64,000 nucleotides of DNA from Salegentibacter salinarum (GTDB taxonomy: Bacteria; Bacteroidota; Bacteroidia; Flavobacteriales; Flavobacteriaceae), in contig NZ_FUZC01000001.1 in the NCBI RefSeq assembly GCF_900168115.1, forward strand, positions 558,001 to 622,000. Direction: 5' to 3'. Positions within the stretch are counted from its first letter, which is position 1; every line of letters begins with the position of its first letter. This document shows positions 1 through 7,709 of the stretch, piece by piece. The notes below the pieces were generated by a model. That model was not told where the DNA came from. It saw nothing but the letters and a program-made list of their open reading frames with translations, and made no database searches. Made by a program: the position numbers and the translations under genes.

Positions 1-328
1 AATCTTTAAGCGGTTCTAAAAGGTATTTTTTTAGTAATTCTTGATAGGCTTCGCGCTCTCTTTCATTTTTTGGATAACCTTTAGGTTTAAGAAAATTCCC
101 GGGTACCAAAAGAGTAGCCTTTTCTTCTTTTTGAGAAGCTTCTACTATAGATTTCATTATTTTGCCAGCATCCCCTTCTAAATCGTTGCCAATATTCCCA
201 GCGACATAAAAAGTATGTTCTAAGGCTTTGGCATTTTGATTTTCAGCAGGGCCATTTTCCTGGGCACCGGCAAAAAAAACCGTAAGTATAAAAATATTTA
301 GAAATAAAAGTGTATTAATCTTCCCCAT
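1..328 (-). CDS. Metallophosphoesterase-like secreted protein, N-terminal part (cut by window edge)
   Basis: About 109 residues are visible, starting at the ATG complementary to 326-328 and running off the left edge. The first ~22 residues form a signal peptide (MGKINTLLFL, then a hydrophobic core and AGAQ). The next part resembles the start of the secreted calcineurin-like phosphoesterases of Bacteroidota, which normally show GDAGN and then GDNIYPKG. Here the matching pieces read AGNIGND and PGNFLKPKGYP, so the metal-binding aspartates expected in both motifs appear to be Asn or missing. An acidic/basic helix (ERERE...LLKKYLLEPLKD) follows, as in the family. The assignment rests on pattern memory of a short fragment; an unrelated secreted protein is possible. 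Confidence 0.4.
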   Translation of the reverse strand, partial: MGKINTLLFLNIFILTVFFAGAQENGPAENQNAKALEHTFYVAGNIGNDLEGDAGKIMKSIVEASQKEEKATLLVPGNFLKPKGYPKNEREREAYQELLKKYLLEPLKD

Positions 329-453
329 GTGTAAGTGCAAAGTTTGAATTAGAATAAAATCCAATTTTTTAAAAAACGGCGATACAACAATAGGTTTTAA
401 CGCATTATAACACTTGTCTTTAGTAAGTCTTTAACGTTGGTTAATTGAGTGAA

Positions 454-903
454 TTAATTTAAATTTCGCTTCTCTATAAAAAAGCGTTTAAGTAATGCTG
501 AAGCCTCTTTTGCCAGAATACCGGATTTTACTTCGGTTTTTGGATGCAGTTTAACCCCGGTTTTTCGGTAACCGCGCTGTTTATCTTCTGCAGCGAAAAT
601 CAGTTTTGAAATTTGGCTCCAATATAAAGCACCCGCGCACATTTGGCAGGGCTCCAGGCTCACATACATGGTGCAATCTTTTAAATATTTTCCGCCGATA
701 AAACTGGCAGCAGCGGTTATAGCCTGCATTTCGGCGTGAGCGGTCACATCGTTCAAGGTTTCGGTTAAATTATGTCCGCGAGCGATTACCTGATTATTAA
801 TCACCACCACAACCCCAACAGGAATTTCGCCTCTTTCAAAAGCTTTTTCGGCTTCATCCAGGGCTTTTCGCATAAAATATTCGTCATCGTAAGGCTGCAG
901 CAT
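454..903 (-). CDS. tadA: tRNA-specific adenosine deaminase TadA
   Basis: A 149-residue cytidine-deaminase-fold protein of normal TadA length. It carries the zinc motif HAE (His56, catalytic Glu58) and PCQMC (Cys86, Cys89). TadA converts A34 of tRNA-Arg(ACG) to inosine in the cytoplasm so that one tRNA can read CGU, CGC and CGA. The C-terminal region with basic residues and KRFF is typical for TadA rather than for guanine deaminase. It is a single gene, transcribed away from dxs; the two share the ~97 bp between 904 and 1000. The ATG complementary to 901-903 gives the usual N-terminus and there is no obvious Shine-Dalgarno site, as is normal in this phylum. Confidence 0.9.
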   Translation of the reverse strand: MLQPYDDEYFMRKALDEAEKAFERGEIPVGVVVVINNQVIARGHNLTETLNDVTAHAEMQAITAAASFIGGKYLKDCTMYVSLEPCQMCAGALYWSQISKLIFAAEDKQRGYRKTGVKLHPKTEVKSGILAKEASALLKRFFIEKRNLN

Positions 904-986
904 TTAAATAATCTTTTCCACGGAAAGATAAAAATTATAAAATTAGCTTCTGAACAAATCCTTATAAGAAATAAGTTTTCAAAGCT

Positions 987-994
987 TAACTTTG
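987..994 (+). promoter_or_regulatory. Bacteroidota -7 element (TAACTTTG) for dxs
   Basis: TAACTTTG matches the Bacteroidota sigma consensus TAnnTTTG and ends only 6 nt before the dxs ATG at 1001. If used, the transcript would start at or next to the start codon, giving a leaderless or nearly leaderless mRNA. No clear -33 TTTG partner is seen, so confidence is moderate. Confidence 0.45.
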
Positions 995-1000
995 CGCACT

Positions 1001-2779
1001 ATGAACCTCAAGATTTTAGAAGATATAAACTCACCTGAAGAACTGCGAAAACTCCCGGCTGAAAAGTTACAGGAAGTCTCGGCAGCGCTCAGGAAATTTA
1101 TTATAGATATAGTTGCAACCAAAGAAGGGCATCTTGGTGCCAGCCTTGGCGTGGTAGAATTAACACTTGCTTTGCATTATGCGTTTAATACTCCTGAAGA
1201 TTTATTGGTTTGGGATGTGGGACACCAGGCTTATGGTCATAAAATTTTAACCGGTAGACGAGAGAATTTTCATACTAACAGACGACTAAACGGAATTAGC
1301 GGATTTCCAAAAAGGGAAGAGAGCCAATACGATACTTTTGGCGTGGGGCATTCTTCTACCGCAATCTCGGCCGCCCTGGGAATGGCTATAGCTTCAAATC
1401 TGAATGGCAAATTTAAAAAGCATCATATTGCGGTTGTGGGAGATGCTTCTATTGCCAGTGGGATGGCTTTTGAAGGATTAAATCACGCTGGAGTAACCAA
1501 AGCTAATTTATTGGTGGTACTCAACGATAATGCCATTGGGATAGATCCCAGCGTTGGAGCTTTAAAACAATATTTAACTAAAGCGCGGGTTGGTTTTAAG
1601 CCAAAGCAAAGCAATATTATTGAAGCGCTTAATTTTAAATATTTTGGACCGGTAGATGGGCACGATATTACGGGCTTGCTTGAGGTTTTTGAACAAATGA
1701 AGCAAATTGAAGGACCAAAGTTTCTTCACGTGATTACCACCAAAGGTAAAGGTTTAAAAAAGGCTGAAGAAGACCAGGTGAAGTATCACGCGCCGGGGAA
1801 ATTTAGTCCTGATACCGGTGAACTTTTACCTTATGATACCGCCGGGCTTCCTTTAAAATACCAGGATGTTTTTGGACTTACTTTGGTAGAATTAGCTAAA
1901 AATAACGAAAAAATTATCGGGATTACGCCTGCAATGCCAACGGGAAGCTCTTTGAAATTTATGATGCAGGCTTTTCCCGAAAGGGCCTTTGATGTTGGCA
2001 TAGCCGAGCAACACGCCGTAACACTCTCTGCAGGGATGGCTACCCAGGGTTTTAAGGTTTTTTGCGCTATATATTCAACTTTTTTACAGCGCGCTTACGA
2101 CCAGGTTATTCACGATGTAGCCATTCAAAAATTACCGGTAGTTTTTTGCCTGGATAGGGCAGGGCTGGTAGGGGAAGATGGCGCTACCCATCACGGCGTT
2201 TTTGATATTGCATATTTAAGATGTATCCCTAACATTATAATTGCCGCGCCTAGCGATGAAAATGAACTTAGAAACCTGCTATATACCGCCCAGCTCGATT
2301 TAAAACTCCCCATGGCAATAAGATATCCACGAGGAAGAGGCATTAAAACAGACTGGGAAACCCCTTTTAAAGAAATAGCAATAGGAAAAGCCAGGCGCCT
2401 GAAAGAAGGTGATAGAATTGCTGTTTTAAGCATTGGAAATATGGCCCAAAATGCTGTTAAGGCCATAGAAAATATTACAACAGAAAAAATTGGGCATTTT
2501 GATATGCGCTTTGTAAAACCGCTGGATGAAGAGCTACTGCATATTCTTTTTCAAAAATACCAAGCCTTTATTACTATTGAAGATGGAGCGGTAGTCGGCG
2601 GCTTTGGTAGTGCTATTTTAGAATTTGCCTCAAAGCACGATTATAATGTTAAAATTAGGAATTTAGGTTTGCCAGATAAATTTATTGAACAGGGAAATAT
2701 AGATGAGTTACAAGAAATTGCGAAAATTAGCGTTGAATATATTGAGAAAGAAATAGTCACTCTTCTTCAAAATCTTTAA
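1001..2779 (+). CDS. dxs: 1-deoxy-D-xylulose-5-phosphate synthase
   Basis: DXS condenses pyruvate and glyceraldehyde 3-phosphate using thiamine diphosphate, the first step of the MEP route to isoprenoids. The ~592-residue protein shows the ThDP motif starting at VVGDASIASGMAF and ending at LNDNAIG, the catalytic AEQHA region in the pyrimidine-binding domain, and a C-terminal transketolase domain (PRGRG, IEDGAVVGGFG). It is slightly shorter than the ~620 residues of the E. coli enzyme. A TTG at 992 would add three residues, but it lies inside the promoter-like TAACTTTG, so the ATG at 1001 is preferred. The DUF3078 gene follows after 31 nt. Confidence 0.93.
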   Translation: MNLKILEDINSPEELRKLPAEKLQEVSAALRKFIIDIVATKEGHLGASLGVVELTLALHYAFNTPEDLLVWDVGHQAYGHKILTGRRENFHTNRRLNGISGFPKREESQYDTFGVGHSSTAISAALGMAIASNLNGKFKKHHIAVVGDASIASGMAFEGLNHAGVTKANLLVVLNDNAIGIDPSVGALKQYLTKARVGFKPKQSNIIEALNFKYFGPVDGHDITGLLEVFEQMKQIEGPKFLHVITTKGKGLKKAEEDQVKYHAPGKFSPDTGELLPYDTAGLPLKYQDVFGLTLVELAKNNEKIIGITPAMPTGSSLKFMMQAFPERAFDVGIAEQHAVTLSAGMATQGFKVFCAIYSTFLQRAYDQVIHDVAIQKLPVVFCLDRAGLVGEDGATHHGVFDIAYLRCIPNIIIAAPSDENELRNLLYTAQLDLKLPMAIRYPRGRGIKTDWETPFKEIAIGKARRLKEGDRIAVLSIGNMAQNAVKAIENITTEKIGHFDMRFVKPLDEELLHILFQKYQAFITIEDGAVVGGFGSAILEFASKHDYNVKIRNLGLPDKFIEQGNIDELQEIAKISVEYIEKEIVTLLQNL

Positions 2780-2784
2780 TTTTG
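2777..2784 (+). promoter_or_regulatory. Possible -7 element (TAATTTTG) for the DUF3078 gene
   Basis: TAATTTTG fits TAnnTTTG and overlaps the dxs stop codon; the downstream ATG is at 2811. It could give the DUF3078 gene its own start of transcription with a leader of about 20 nt. No convincing -33 element is seen at the right distance. Confidence 0.35.
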
Positions 2785-2810
2785 CCATTCCGAAAAATCT
2801 AAATTAACTA

Positions 2811-3833
2811 ATGAAAACCAAAGTCTTATGTCTTTTAGCCTGCTTAATTTACTTAACCACAACCGCGAACAATTCAATTTCAGATTACTATTTTGACATT
2901 TATAACGATACTATAAAACCTTCAGATTCTATTAAAGTGGTACAGGATACTACCGAGGTAGATTCGGTGGTAGTGACGTTTTGGACAGAAAAGAATGAAG
3001 TTGGAGTAAACCTAAGTGAGGTTGCTTTTATTAACTGGAACGCCGGTGGAAACAATTCAATTTCTGCATTGGTTTACGGTAATGTGGAACGAAATTATAA
3101 TAAAGACCATCTTAACTGGCGTAACCGGGCCACGGTGCGCTATGGTATAAACTCTCAGGAGGGCCAGGAGCTTAGAAAAACCGAAGACGAATTACGTTTA
3201 AATTCATCTTTTGGATATAGAAAAGATTCAGTTTCCAACTGGTTCTATTCGGCAAAATTTAATTTTAACACGCAGTTTACTAACGGGTATAAATATCCGG
3301 ACACCGATAGTCCTATTTCGAAATTTATGGCTCCGGGGTATTTATTTCTGGGTATTGGTACAGAGTATTCAGATCCTGTAGAAGATCTTACCATATACAT
3401 TTCACCGGTAACTCAAAAATCGACTTTTGTGCTGGATCAAAGATTAGCTAACGAAGGGATGTTTGGTGTGACGGGAGCCGTTAGGGATACGCTTGGCAAC
3501 ATTGTAGAAGAAGGAGAAAATGTGAGAACTGAATTTGGTTTCCTGGTTACCAGTGATTTTTCAAAAGAAGTTTTTGAAAATGTTGAACTTGATAACCAAT
3601 TAAGTCTGTATTCAGACTATCTCAATAAATTTGGAAATATTGATGTGGAGTGGCAGTTAAACGTGAATTTAAGAGTAAACGATTTTATAAAAGCTAATGT
3701 AGGTTCCCATTTGCGTTATGATGACGATGTGAAATTTAAGGAAGATACTAATGGCGATGGAGAACTGGAAACCACCGGGCCCAGGGTGCAGTTTAAGCAA
3801 ATGCTTGGGGTGGGGCTCGTCTACGAATTTTAA
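2811..3833 (+). CDS. DUF3078 family outer-membrane-type protein
   Basis: A 340-residue protein with an N-terminal signal peptide (MKTKVLCLLACLIYL, then TTTANN), a short acidic linker, and a DUF3078 domain opening with FINWNAGGNNSISAL. Alternating hydrophobic strands and the C-terminal MLGVGLVYEF with a final aromatic residue suggest an outer-membrane beta-barrel. DUF3078 proteins are conserved in Bacteroidota; their function is unknown to me. A paralogue with the same motifs lies at 52172-53065 at the end of the suf operon. This copy follows dxs by 31 nt and ends at a strong bidirectional hairpin shared with dgt. Near the C-terminus there is an acidic DTNGDGELETTG loop. Confidence 0.8.
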   Translation: MKTKVLCLLACLIYLTTTANNSISDYYFDIYNDTIKPSDSIKVVQDTTEVDSVVVTFWTEKNEVGVNLSEVAFINWNAGGNNSISALVYGNVERNYNKDHLNWRNRATVRYGINSQEGQELRKTEDELRLNSSFGYRKDSVSNWFYSAKFNFNTQFTNGYKYPDTDSPISKFMAPGYLFLGIGTEYSDPVEDLTIYISPVTQKSTFVLDQRLANEGMFGVTGAVRDTLGNIVEEGENVRTEFGFLVTSDFSKEVFENVELDNQLSLYSDYLNKFGNIDVEWQLNVNLRVNDFIKANVGSHLRYDDDVKFKEDTNGDGELETTGPRVQFKQMLGVGLVYEF

Positions 3834-3866
3834 AGGTGCCGGCTGTCTAAGCCAGCACCTTTTTAT
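3831..3866. terminator. Bidirectional rho-independent terminator
   Basis: AAAGGTGC and GCACCTTT form the outer stem (3832-3839 / 3855-3862), with GGCT/AGCC inside and one mismatch between. The stem is flanked by A and T runs on the two sides, so it can end both the DUF3078 gene (+) and the convergent dgt (-). Confidence 0.8.
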
Positions 3867-5212
3867 AATTTAATTCCCTTATATTTTTCAAAAGAAGCAA
3901 CGGTAAAACCATCGGTTAAAGAGGCGGTGTGTGAGCAAATTGCAAGTAAGCGTCTGTAAACCGAATTCTCATCCTGGAGATACGCTAAATTTGGAACTGA
4001 TTTTAATACCAGTTTATTGAAATTAGAATTTTCTTCTGCTTTCTGCGGAAGTAAGGCTTCAGTATAAGTATCTAAAAGGTGCGAAAGCATTTTATAGCCT
4101 GCAATTTCTTTACTAATTACCTCTTCACTCTCGTAGATTTTTTCAATACTAATTTTAATAATATCGTCTATTTGCGCTTCGTATTTACTCCTATCTAACA
4201 ATCCCTGATGAAATTTTCCTGAAAGGATTGCATCTTCATTTTTCAAGAAGGTTTCTACCGCTTCAGTAATTAAGGTATTTATGGCAAGCGCTCTTAGGTA
4301 ACTTAACCTATCTGCGGTATTGGTGAGACTGTTGTACTTCCCGGTATTTATATTGTCTTTTACAAGTTTTATAAGATATTCCAGCGCATAATCCTCATCA
4401 ATGAGCCCCAGGTTTATCCCATCTTCAAAATCTATTATAGTGTAGCAAATATCATCGGCTGCTTCTACCAGGAATGCCAATGGGTGGCGGTAATAACTTA
4501 CATCGCCCCCTTTTCCGGTTTTTATTAAGCCGAGTTCGGTTGCAAGCTCTTCAAAAATCTCTTTTTCTGTCTGGAAAAAACCAAACTTTTTATCAGCAAC
4601 ATTTTGTGTGGGTTTATGCGGTAAAGATTCTTTAGGATATTTTATAAAAGCTCCCAAAGTTGCATAAGAAAGCCGAAGCCCCCCGTCGCTACCCGGTCTA
4701 TTTTGGGTAAGAATCTTAAAACCGTTGGCGTTCCCCTCAAATTTTACAAGATCCTGGTATTCTTTTAAAGAAAGTTCATCTTTAAAACGTTTTCCATTCC
4801 CGTGACTAAAATATTCCCCGATCGCTTTTTCACCTGAATGGCCAAAAGGCGGATTTCCAATATCGTGAGCCAGTGCCGCTGCGGCTACAATGGCGCCAAA
4901 ATCGTTCATTCTATAGGCGTGGGTTTTCTCAAGCTGAGGATGTTTCTCCAGAATTTTTTGCCCTGCCAGTCTACCTAAGGATCGGCCAACTACCGAAACT
5001 TCTAAACTATGCGTGAGACGGGTATGCACAAAGTCGGTTTTTGAAAGTGGAATTACCTGGGTTTTATCCTGCAAACTTCTAAAAGCCGAAGAAAAAATAA
5101 TTCGGTCATAATCTACCTCAAACCCAAGTCGGGTTTCATTTTGTTCTTTTCGTAAGCGTTTATTGGTATCTCCAAAACGTTTTAAGGAAAGAAGTTGCTC
5201 CCAGTTCATCAT
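3863..5212 (-). CDS. dgt: dGTP triphosphohydrolase (dGTPase)
   Basis: A 449-residue HD-domain protein. His68 (RLTHSLE), His116-Asp117 (AHDIGNPPFGHSGE) and a later acidic EAADDICYTIIDFEDG form the H...HD...D metal site typical of dGTPases. The family cleaves dGTP, and often other dNTPs, to the nucleoside and tripolyphosphate, helping set dNTP pools. Two ATGs are adjacent (MMNW); the first was taken. The gene upstream on the same strand, 208 bp away, is an NrdB-like protein, so two genes linked to dNTP supply are neighbours, but a hairpin lies between them and they are probably not one transcript. Confidence 0.9.
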   Translation of the reverse strand: MMNWEQLLSLKRFGDTNKRLRKEQNETRLGFEVDYDRIIFSSAFRSLQDKTQVIPLSKTDFVHTRLTHSLEVSVVGRSLGRLAGQKILEKHPQLEKTHAYRMNDFGAIVAAAALAHDIGNPPFGHSGEKAIGEYFSHGNGKRFKDELSLKEYQDLVKFEGNANGFKILTQNRPGSDGGLRLSYATLGAFIKYPKESLPHKPTQNVADKKFGFFQTEKEIFEELATELGLIKTGKGGDVSYYRHPLAFLVEAADDICYTIIDFEDGINLGLIDEDYALEYLIKLVKDNINTGKYNSLTNTADRLSYLRALAINTLITEAVETFLKNEDAILSGKFHQGLLDRSKYEAQIDDIIKISIEKIYESEEVISKEIAGYKMLSHLLDTYTEALLPQKAEENSNFNKLVLKSVPNLAYLQDENSVYRRLLAICSHTASLTDGFTVASFEKYKGIKL

Positions 5213-5363
5213 AATTTAATGCTGTATAAAATTGAATTTGTAATGCAGGTTCAAAAATAGAAAAAGCTTAGGAATATTGGCCAAATGAAAGCGTTTTGCT
5301 GAAAGGTCTTGATAGTTTCAGTCAGACAATTTAGAAATTGAAGGAGGGTGAAACCGGGCAGCG

Positions 5364-5421
5364 GTGGATAAAAAAACTGAAACAGCGACATATTGGGGAG
5401 CATGGCGCCGGTTCCAGTTTT
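5364..5421 (-). terminator. Terminator-like hairpin after the NrdB-like gene
   Basis: Read on the minus strand, AAAACTG (complement of 5415-5421) pairs with CAGTTTT (complement of 5373-5379). CGGCG/CGCTG pairing extends the stem inward, and a run of T follows. It begins at the stop codon of the NrdB-like gene and would separate it from dgt. Confidence 0.55.
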
Positions 5422-6353
5422 TACAAATCAGTTTTTTTACTGACTTTATTAAACTCCTTGTCTGTTTTATTAATTTGAGAAAAATCCTGTGCTCTCTTGC
5501 TAACTAAGATTTCTTTGGCTAAATCCTCTCTTATTATGCTTCGGTTTAGCATTAAATCGGTAAACAATCTTCTGCTTTCGTACTCCAGGTATTCGGTTAA
5601 AGATTTCGTTTTCAGTTCAATTAAATCTAAAGGAAGAAATTCAGCAATGAATTCTTTTTCTATAGCTACAGCTTCACCAATAATTTGCTGTATTTTTTTA
5701 TCTGAAATTTCCTCTAGAAGATGATCTCTAAATAACTGCACTGCAAAATCACGATGCAGGGCTTTATCGCGGTAAATCATCTCGTAGGTGTAACAAAGTC
5801 CTGGTATTAAACCGCAATTTTTTATCCAGAAAATAGAAGCAAAACTACTGTAGGAAAAGATACTTTTTGCCGTTGCAAGGGCTACTAATTTTTCAGCAAA
5901 AGAAGTGCTGTTCGACCATTTTTGCAACCATTCTTCCCTCGCAATCGTAGCAGGATGCTTTTGAATTTCTTTAAAAATCTCTTCTTGTAAAGTGGTATTA
6001 AAAAAAGAATTTATACACATACTATAAGCTTCTGTATGTGTATTTTCCATGACTAGTTGTAAATCCAGAAAGGATCTGGCCTCAGGAAGATTAATCTTTT
6101 CGCTAATTTTTTTGGTTAAACCGCTCAGGTTTTTTTCTGTAGAAAGAATTAAACCAAGAACTTTATTAAGAAACTGGCGTTTCTCCCCATTTAATTCTTC
6201 CCAGGCTACTAAATCTTTTTGAATATCTATTTGTCCTAAAGTCCAGAAGTTAGCTTCAATAGCTTTATAGGCATCCCAAATATCGTTATGCTTAACAGGA
6301 AATATTACAAATCTGTCTTTGTTATCCCGAAGCAGGGGTTCCTGTTTACTCAT
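5421..6353 (-). CDS. Divergent ribonucleotide reductase small-subunit (NrdB/R2-like) protein with altered metal site
   Basis: A 310-residue protein clearly homologous to class I RNR radical subunits: EPLL...RFVIFPVKHNDIW, EANFWT, ENTHTEAY, FASIFWIKNCGLIPGLCY. Against mouse R2 from memory, ligands D139, E170, H173 and H270 correspond to Asp43, Glu103, His106 and His200, and the radical Tyr177 to Tyr110. E233 falls on Lys163 and E267 on Lys197, so two of four carboxylate ligands are lysine. Trp26 and Asp196 of the radical path are kept. The last ~45 residues have no Tyr and do not resemble the R1-binding tail. No nrdA, nrdI or ATP-cone is present here. It may be a metal-free or mononuclear R2 variant, or a non-catalytic paralogue; I cannot decide. 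A terminator-like hairpin starts at its stop codon. Confidence 0.75.
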   Translation of the reverse strand: MSKQEPLLRDNKDRFVIFPVKHNDIWDAYKAIEANFWTLGQIDIQKDLVAWEELNGEKRQFLNKVLGLILSTEKNLSGLTKKISEKINLPEARSFLDLQLVMENTHTEAYSMCINSFFNTTLQEEIFKEIQKHPATIAREEWLQKWSNSTSFAEKLVALATAKSIFSYSSFASIFWIKNCGLIPGLCYTYEMIYRDKALHRDFAVQLFRDHLLEEISDKKIQQIIGEAVAIEKEFIAEFLPLDLIELKTKSLTEYLEYESRRLFTDLMLNRSIIREDLAKEILVSKRAQDFSQINKTDKEFNKVSKKTDL

Positions 6354-6521
6354 TTATGTGGGGTGTTACCGTTTATTTAAAGGTTCAGTAACAAATATTA
6401 AAAAATATTCTCATTTTGTTAATATTATTTGTTTAATATTTTTACAAAGTTTTCAACACAAAAAACTAATAATTAGCAGTTTGGAGTGTCTGATATAGCT
6501 AATAATGCAAAAAATACAACT

Positions 6522-6557
6522 AACAAATGTTGAAAAGTATAGGGCGAAACAAATGTT
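6522..6557. repeat. Pair of AACAAATGTT palindromes upstream of the NrdB-like gene
   Basis: AACAAATGTT occurs at 6522-6531 and again at 6548-6557, 26 bp apart. Each copy has inverted AACA/TGTT ends. They lie in the 248 bp between the gene ending at 6602 and the NrdB-like start at 6353, so they could be tandem operator sites, but AT-rich chance similarity is possible. Confidence 0.35.
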
Positions 6558-6601
6558 AAAACCCCTAATAGCCTGCTTTCGGGAGAATAAATATATTAAT
6601 C

Positions 6602-7339
6602 TTACTTTTCAGCAGAAAAATACCAGTTAATTTCTGAAGGGATATTTTCAATGCGTTGAATTTCTGTTGTTTTTGGAAAAATCTTTCCGGTAGAATCTTC
6701 AAAAACTTCAGTGATGTGATATTCAATAAGATTCCATCCTTCTTTTAAATCTAAAGAATAGTTTTTTGACGCCTTAAAACTTTCATTTTGGTTCTTGGTA
6801 AAAGTTGTATTGATACAGGTGCCTTCTACGGTAGCCGGTTCATCGAGATATGTCCACTCTAAATATTTCCCCGTATCGCTATTTTTTTCGCTAAAAGTAA
6901 AGAAAAAGTCTGCAACTGCTTTATTAGATGCGGGCATTAGCAAACCCAGAATTTCCTTTTCATTTTTAAACACTACCAGCTGTCTGGGGAGACTGCTTAG
7001 GTTGGTCTCTCCATTTTTATAAGATAAACCGCCAGACAGGCATGGAAAGGTTCCAGAAACGGTTTTTAAGGATGCCTGCCAGTCGTCGGGAGATTTTTCC
7101 TGTTCCTTCTCCATTTGTTCCTTCATTTTTTGAAGAAAACCAGGCTGCAGTTCAAGCGTTAAATTTCCGTTTTCATCTATACTTCCAAATTCCTGGGTGC
7201 TGCCCGAAATAAAATCCAGCACTCCAATTTTGGCTGTACCATATTCCCAGTTCTCCACATTAGCTTCAATCAGGTTTTGAGAAATTGCATTAAAACTAAA
7301 TAGAAAACAGGTTAATAAGCTTAGAATTAAAGTTTTCAT
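6602..7339 (-). CDS. Secreted protein of unknown function
   Basis: A 245-residue protein with a clear signal peptide (MKTLILSLLTCFLFSFNAIS/Q). The ATG at 7339 is preferred over an upstream in-frame start because it begins the signal peptide exactly and sits 2 nt after the stop of the preceding DUF4870 gene. The body is beta-rich, with an acidic, glutamate-rich helix around residues 65-85 (MKEQMEKEQEKSPDDW) and a C-terminal half that ends in EINWYFSAEK. I do not recognise a family. Its position suggests coexpression with the DUF4870 and DUF4412 genes upstream. Confidence 0.7.
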   Translation of the reverse strand: MKTLILSLLTCFLFSFNAISQNLIEANVENWEYGTAKIGVLDFISGSTQEFGSIDENGNLTLELQPGFLQKMKEQMEKEQEKSPDDWQASLKTVSGTFPCLSGGLSYKNGETNLSSLPRQLVVFKNEKEILGLLMPASNKAVADFFFTFSEKNSDTGKYLEWTYLDEPATVEGTCINTTFTKNQNESFKASKNYSLDLKEGWNLIEYHITEVFEDSTGKIFPKTTEIQRIENIPSEINWYFSAEK

Positions 7340-7341
7340 CT

Positions 7342-7698
7342 TTAAATATTGGCAAACCATTTCTCAAATTGATGCCCAAGAATGGGAACCGGTTTTGTTT
7401 TATGATTAACAGCGTTAATAAGCCCCATAATCCATAAATACAGCAAGAAAATTGAACCGAGGAAACTTAGGATCCATCCAAGAATCGGGATCATTCCAAT
7501 AATAAAAAGTCCTAAACTAAGCACTACCAATCCCAGGGATTGTTTAATATGAAATCCTGCAAATTCGTCTTTTTTATCGTTGTTTAATACAAAAGCTACC
7601 ACGAGCCCAATGATGGTTAAATAAGCAATAATTGCTATGGTTTTTGGATCAAAAGTGCTCTTCGCGTCGTTAGTGTGCTGTGTGTTTGAATTTTCCAT
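7342..7698 (-). CDS. DUF4870 family small membrane protein
   Basis: A 118-residue protein with a polar N-terminus followed by three to four hydrophobic segments (IAIIAYLTIIGLVVAFVL, SLGLVVLSLGLFIIG, ILSFLGSIFLLYLWIMG). The sequence FAGFHIKQSLGL and the C-terminal NAVNHKTKPVPILG are typical of DUF4870, a family of small integral membrane proteins with no established function. It is the middle gene of a minus-strand trio: the DUF4412 gene ends 11 nt upstream and the secreted protein begins 2 nt downstream. Confidence 0.8.
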   Translation of the reverse strand: MENSNTQHTNDAKSTFDPKTIAIIAYLTIIGLVVAFVLNNDKKDEFAGFHIKQSLGLVVLSLGLFIIGMIPILGWILSFLGSIFLLYLWIMGLINAVNHKTKPVPILGHQFEKWFANI

Positions 7699-7709
7699 GA
7701 TTTTATTTG

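Noticed and set aside
992-1000. TTG start of dxs at 992
   Set aside because: It sits inside the TAACTTTG promoter-like box and would add only three residues; the ATG at 1001 is better.
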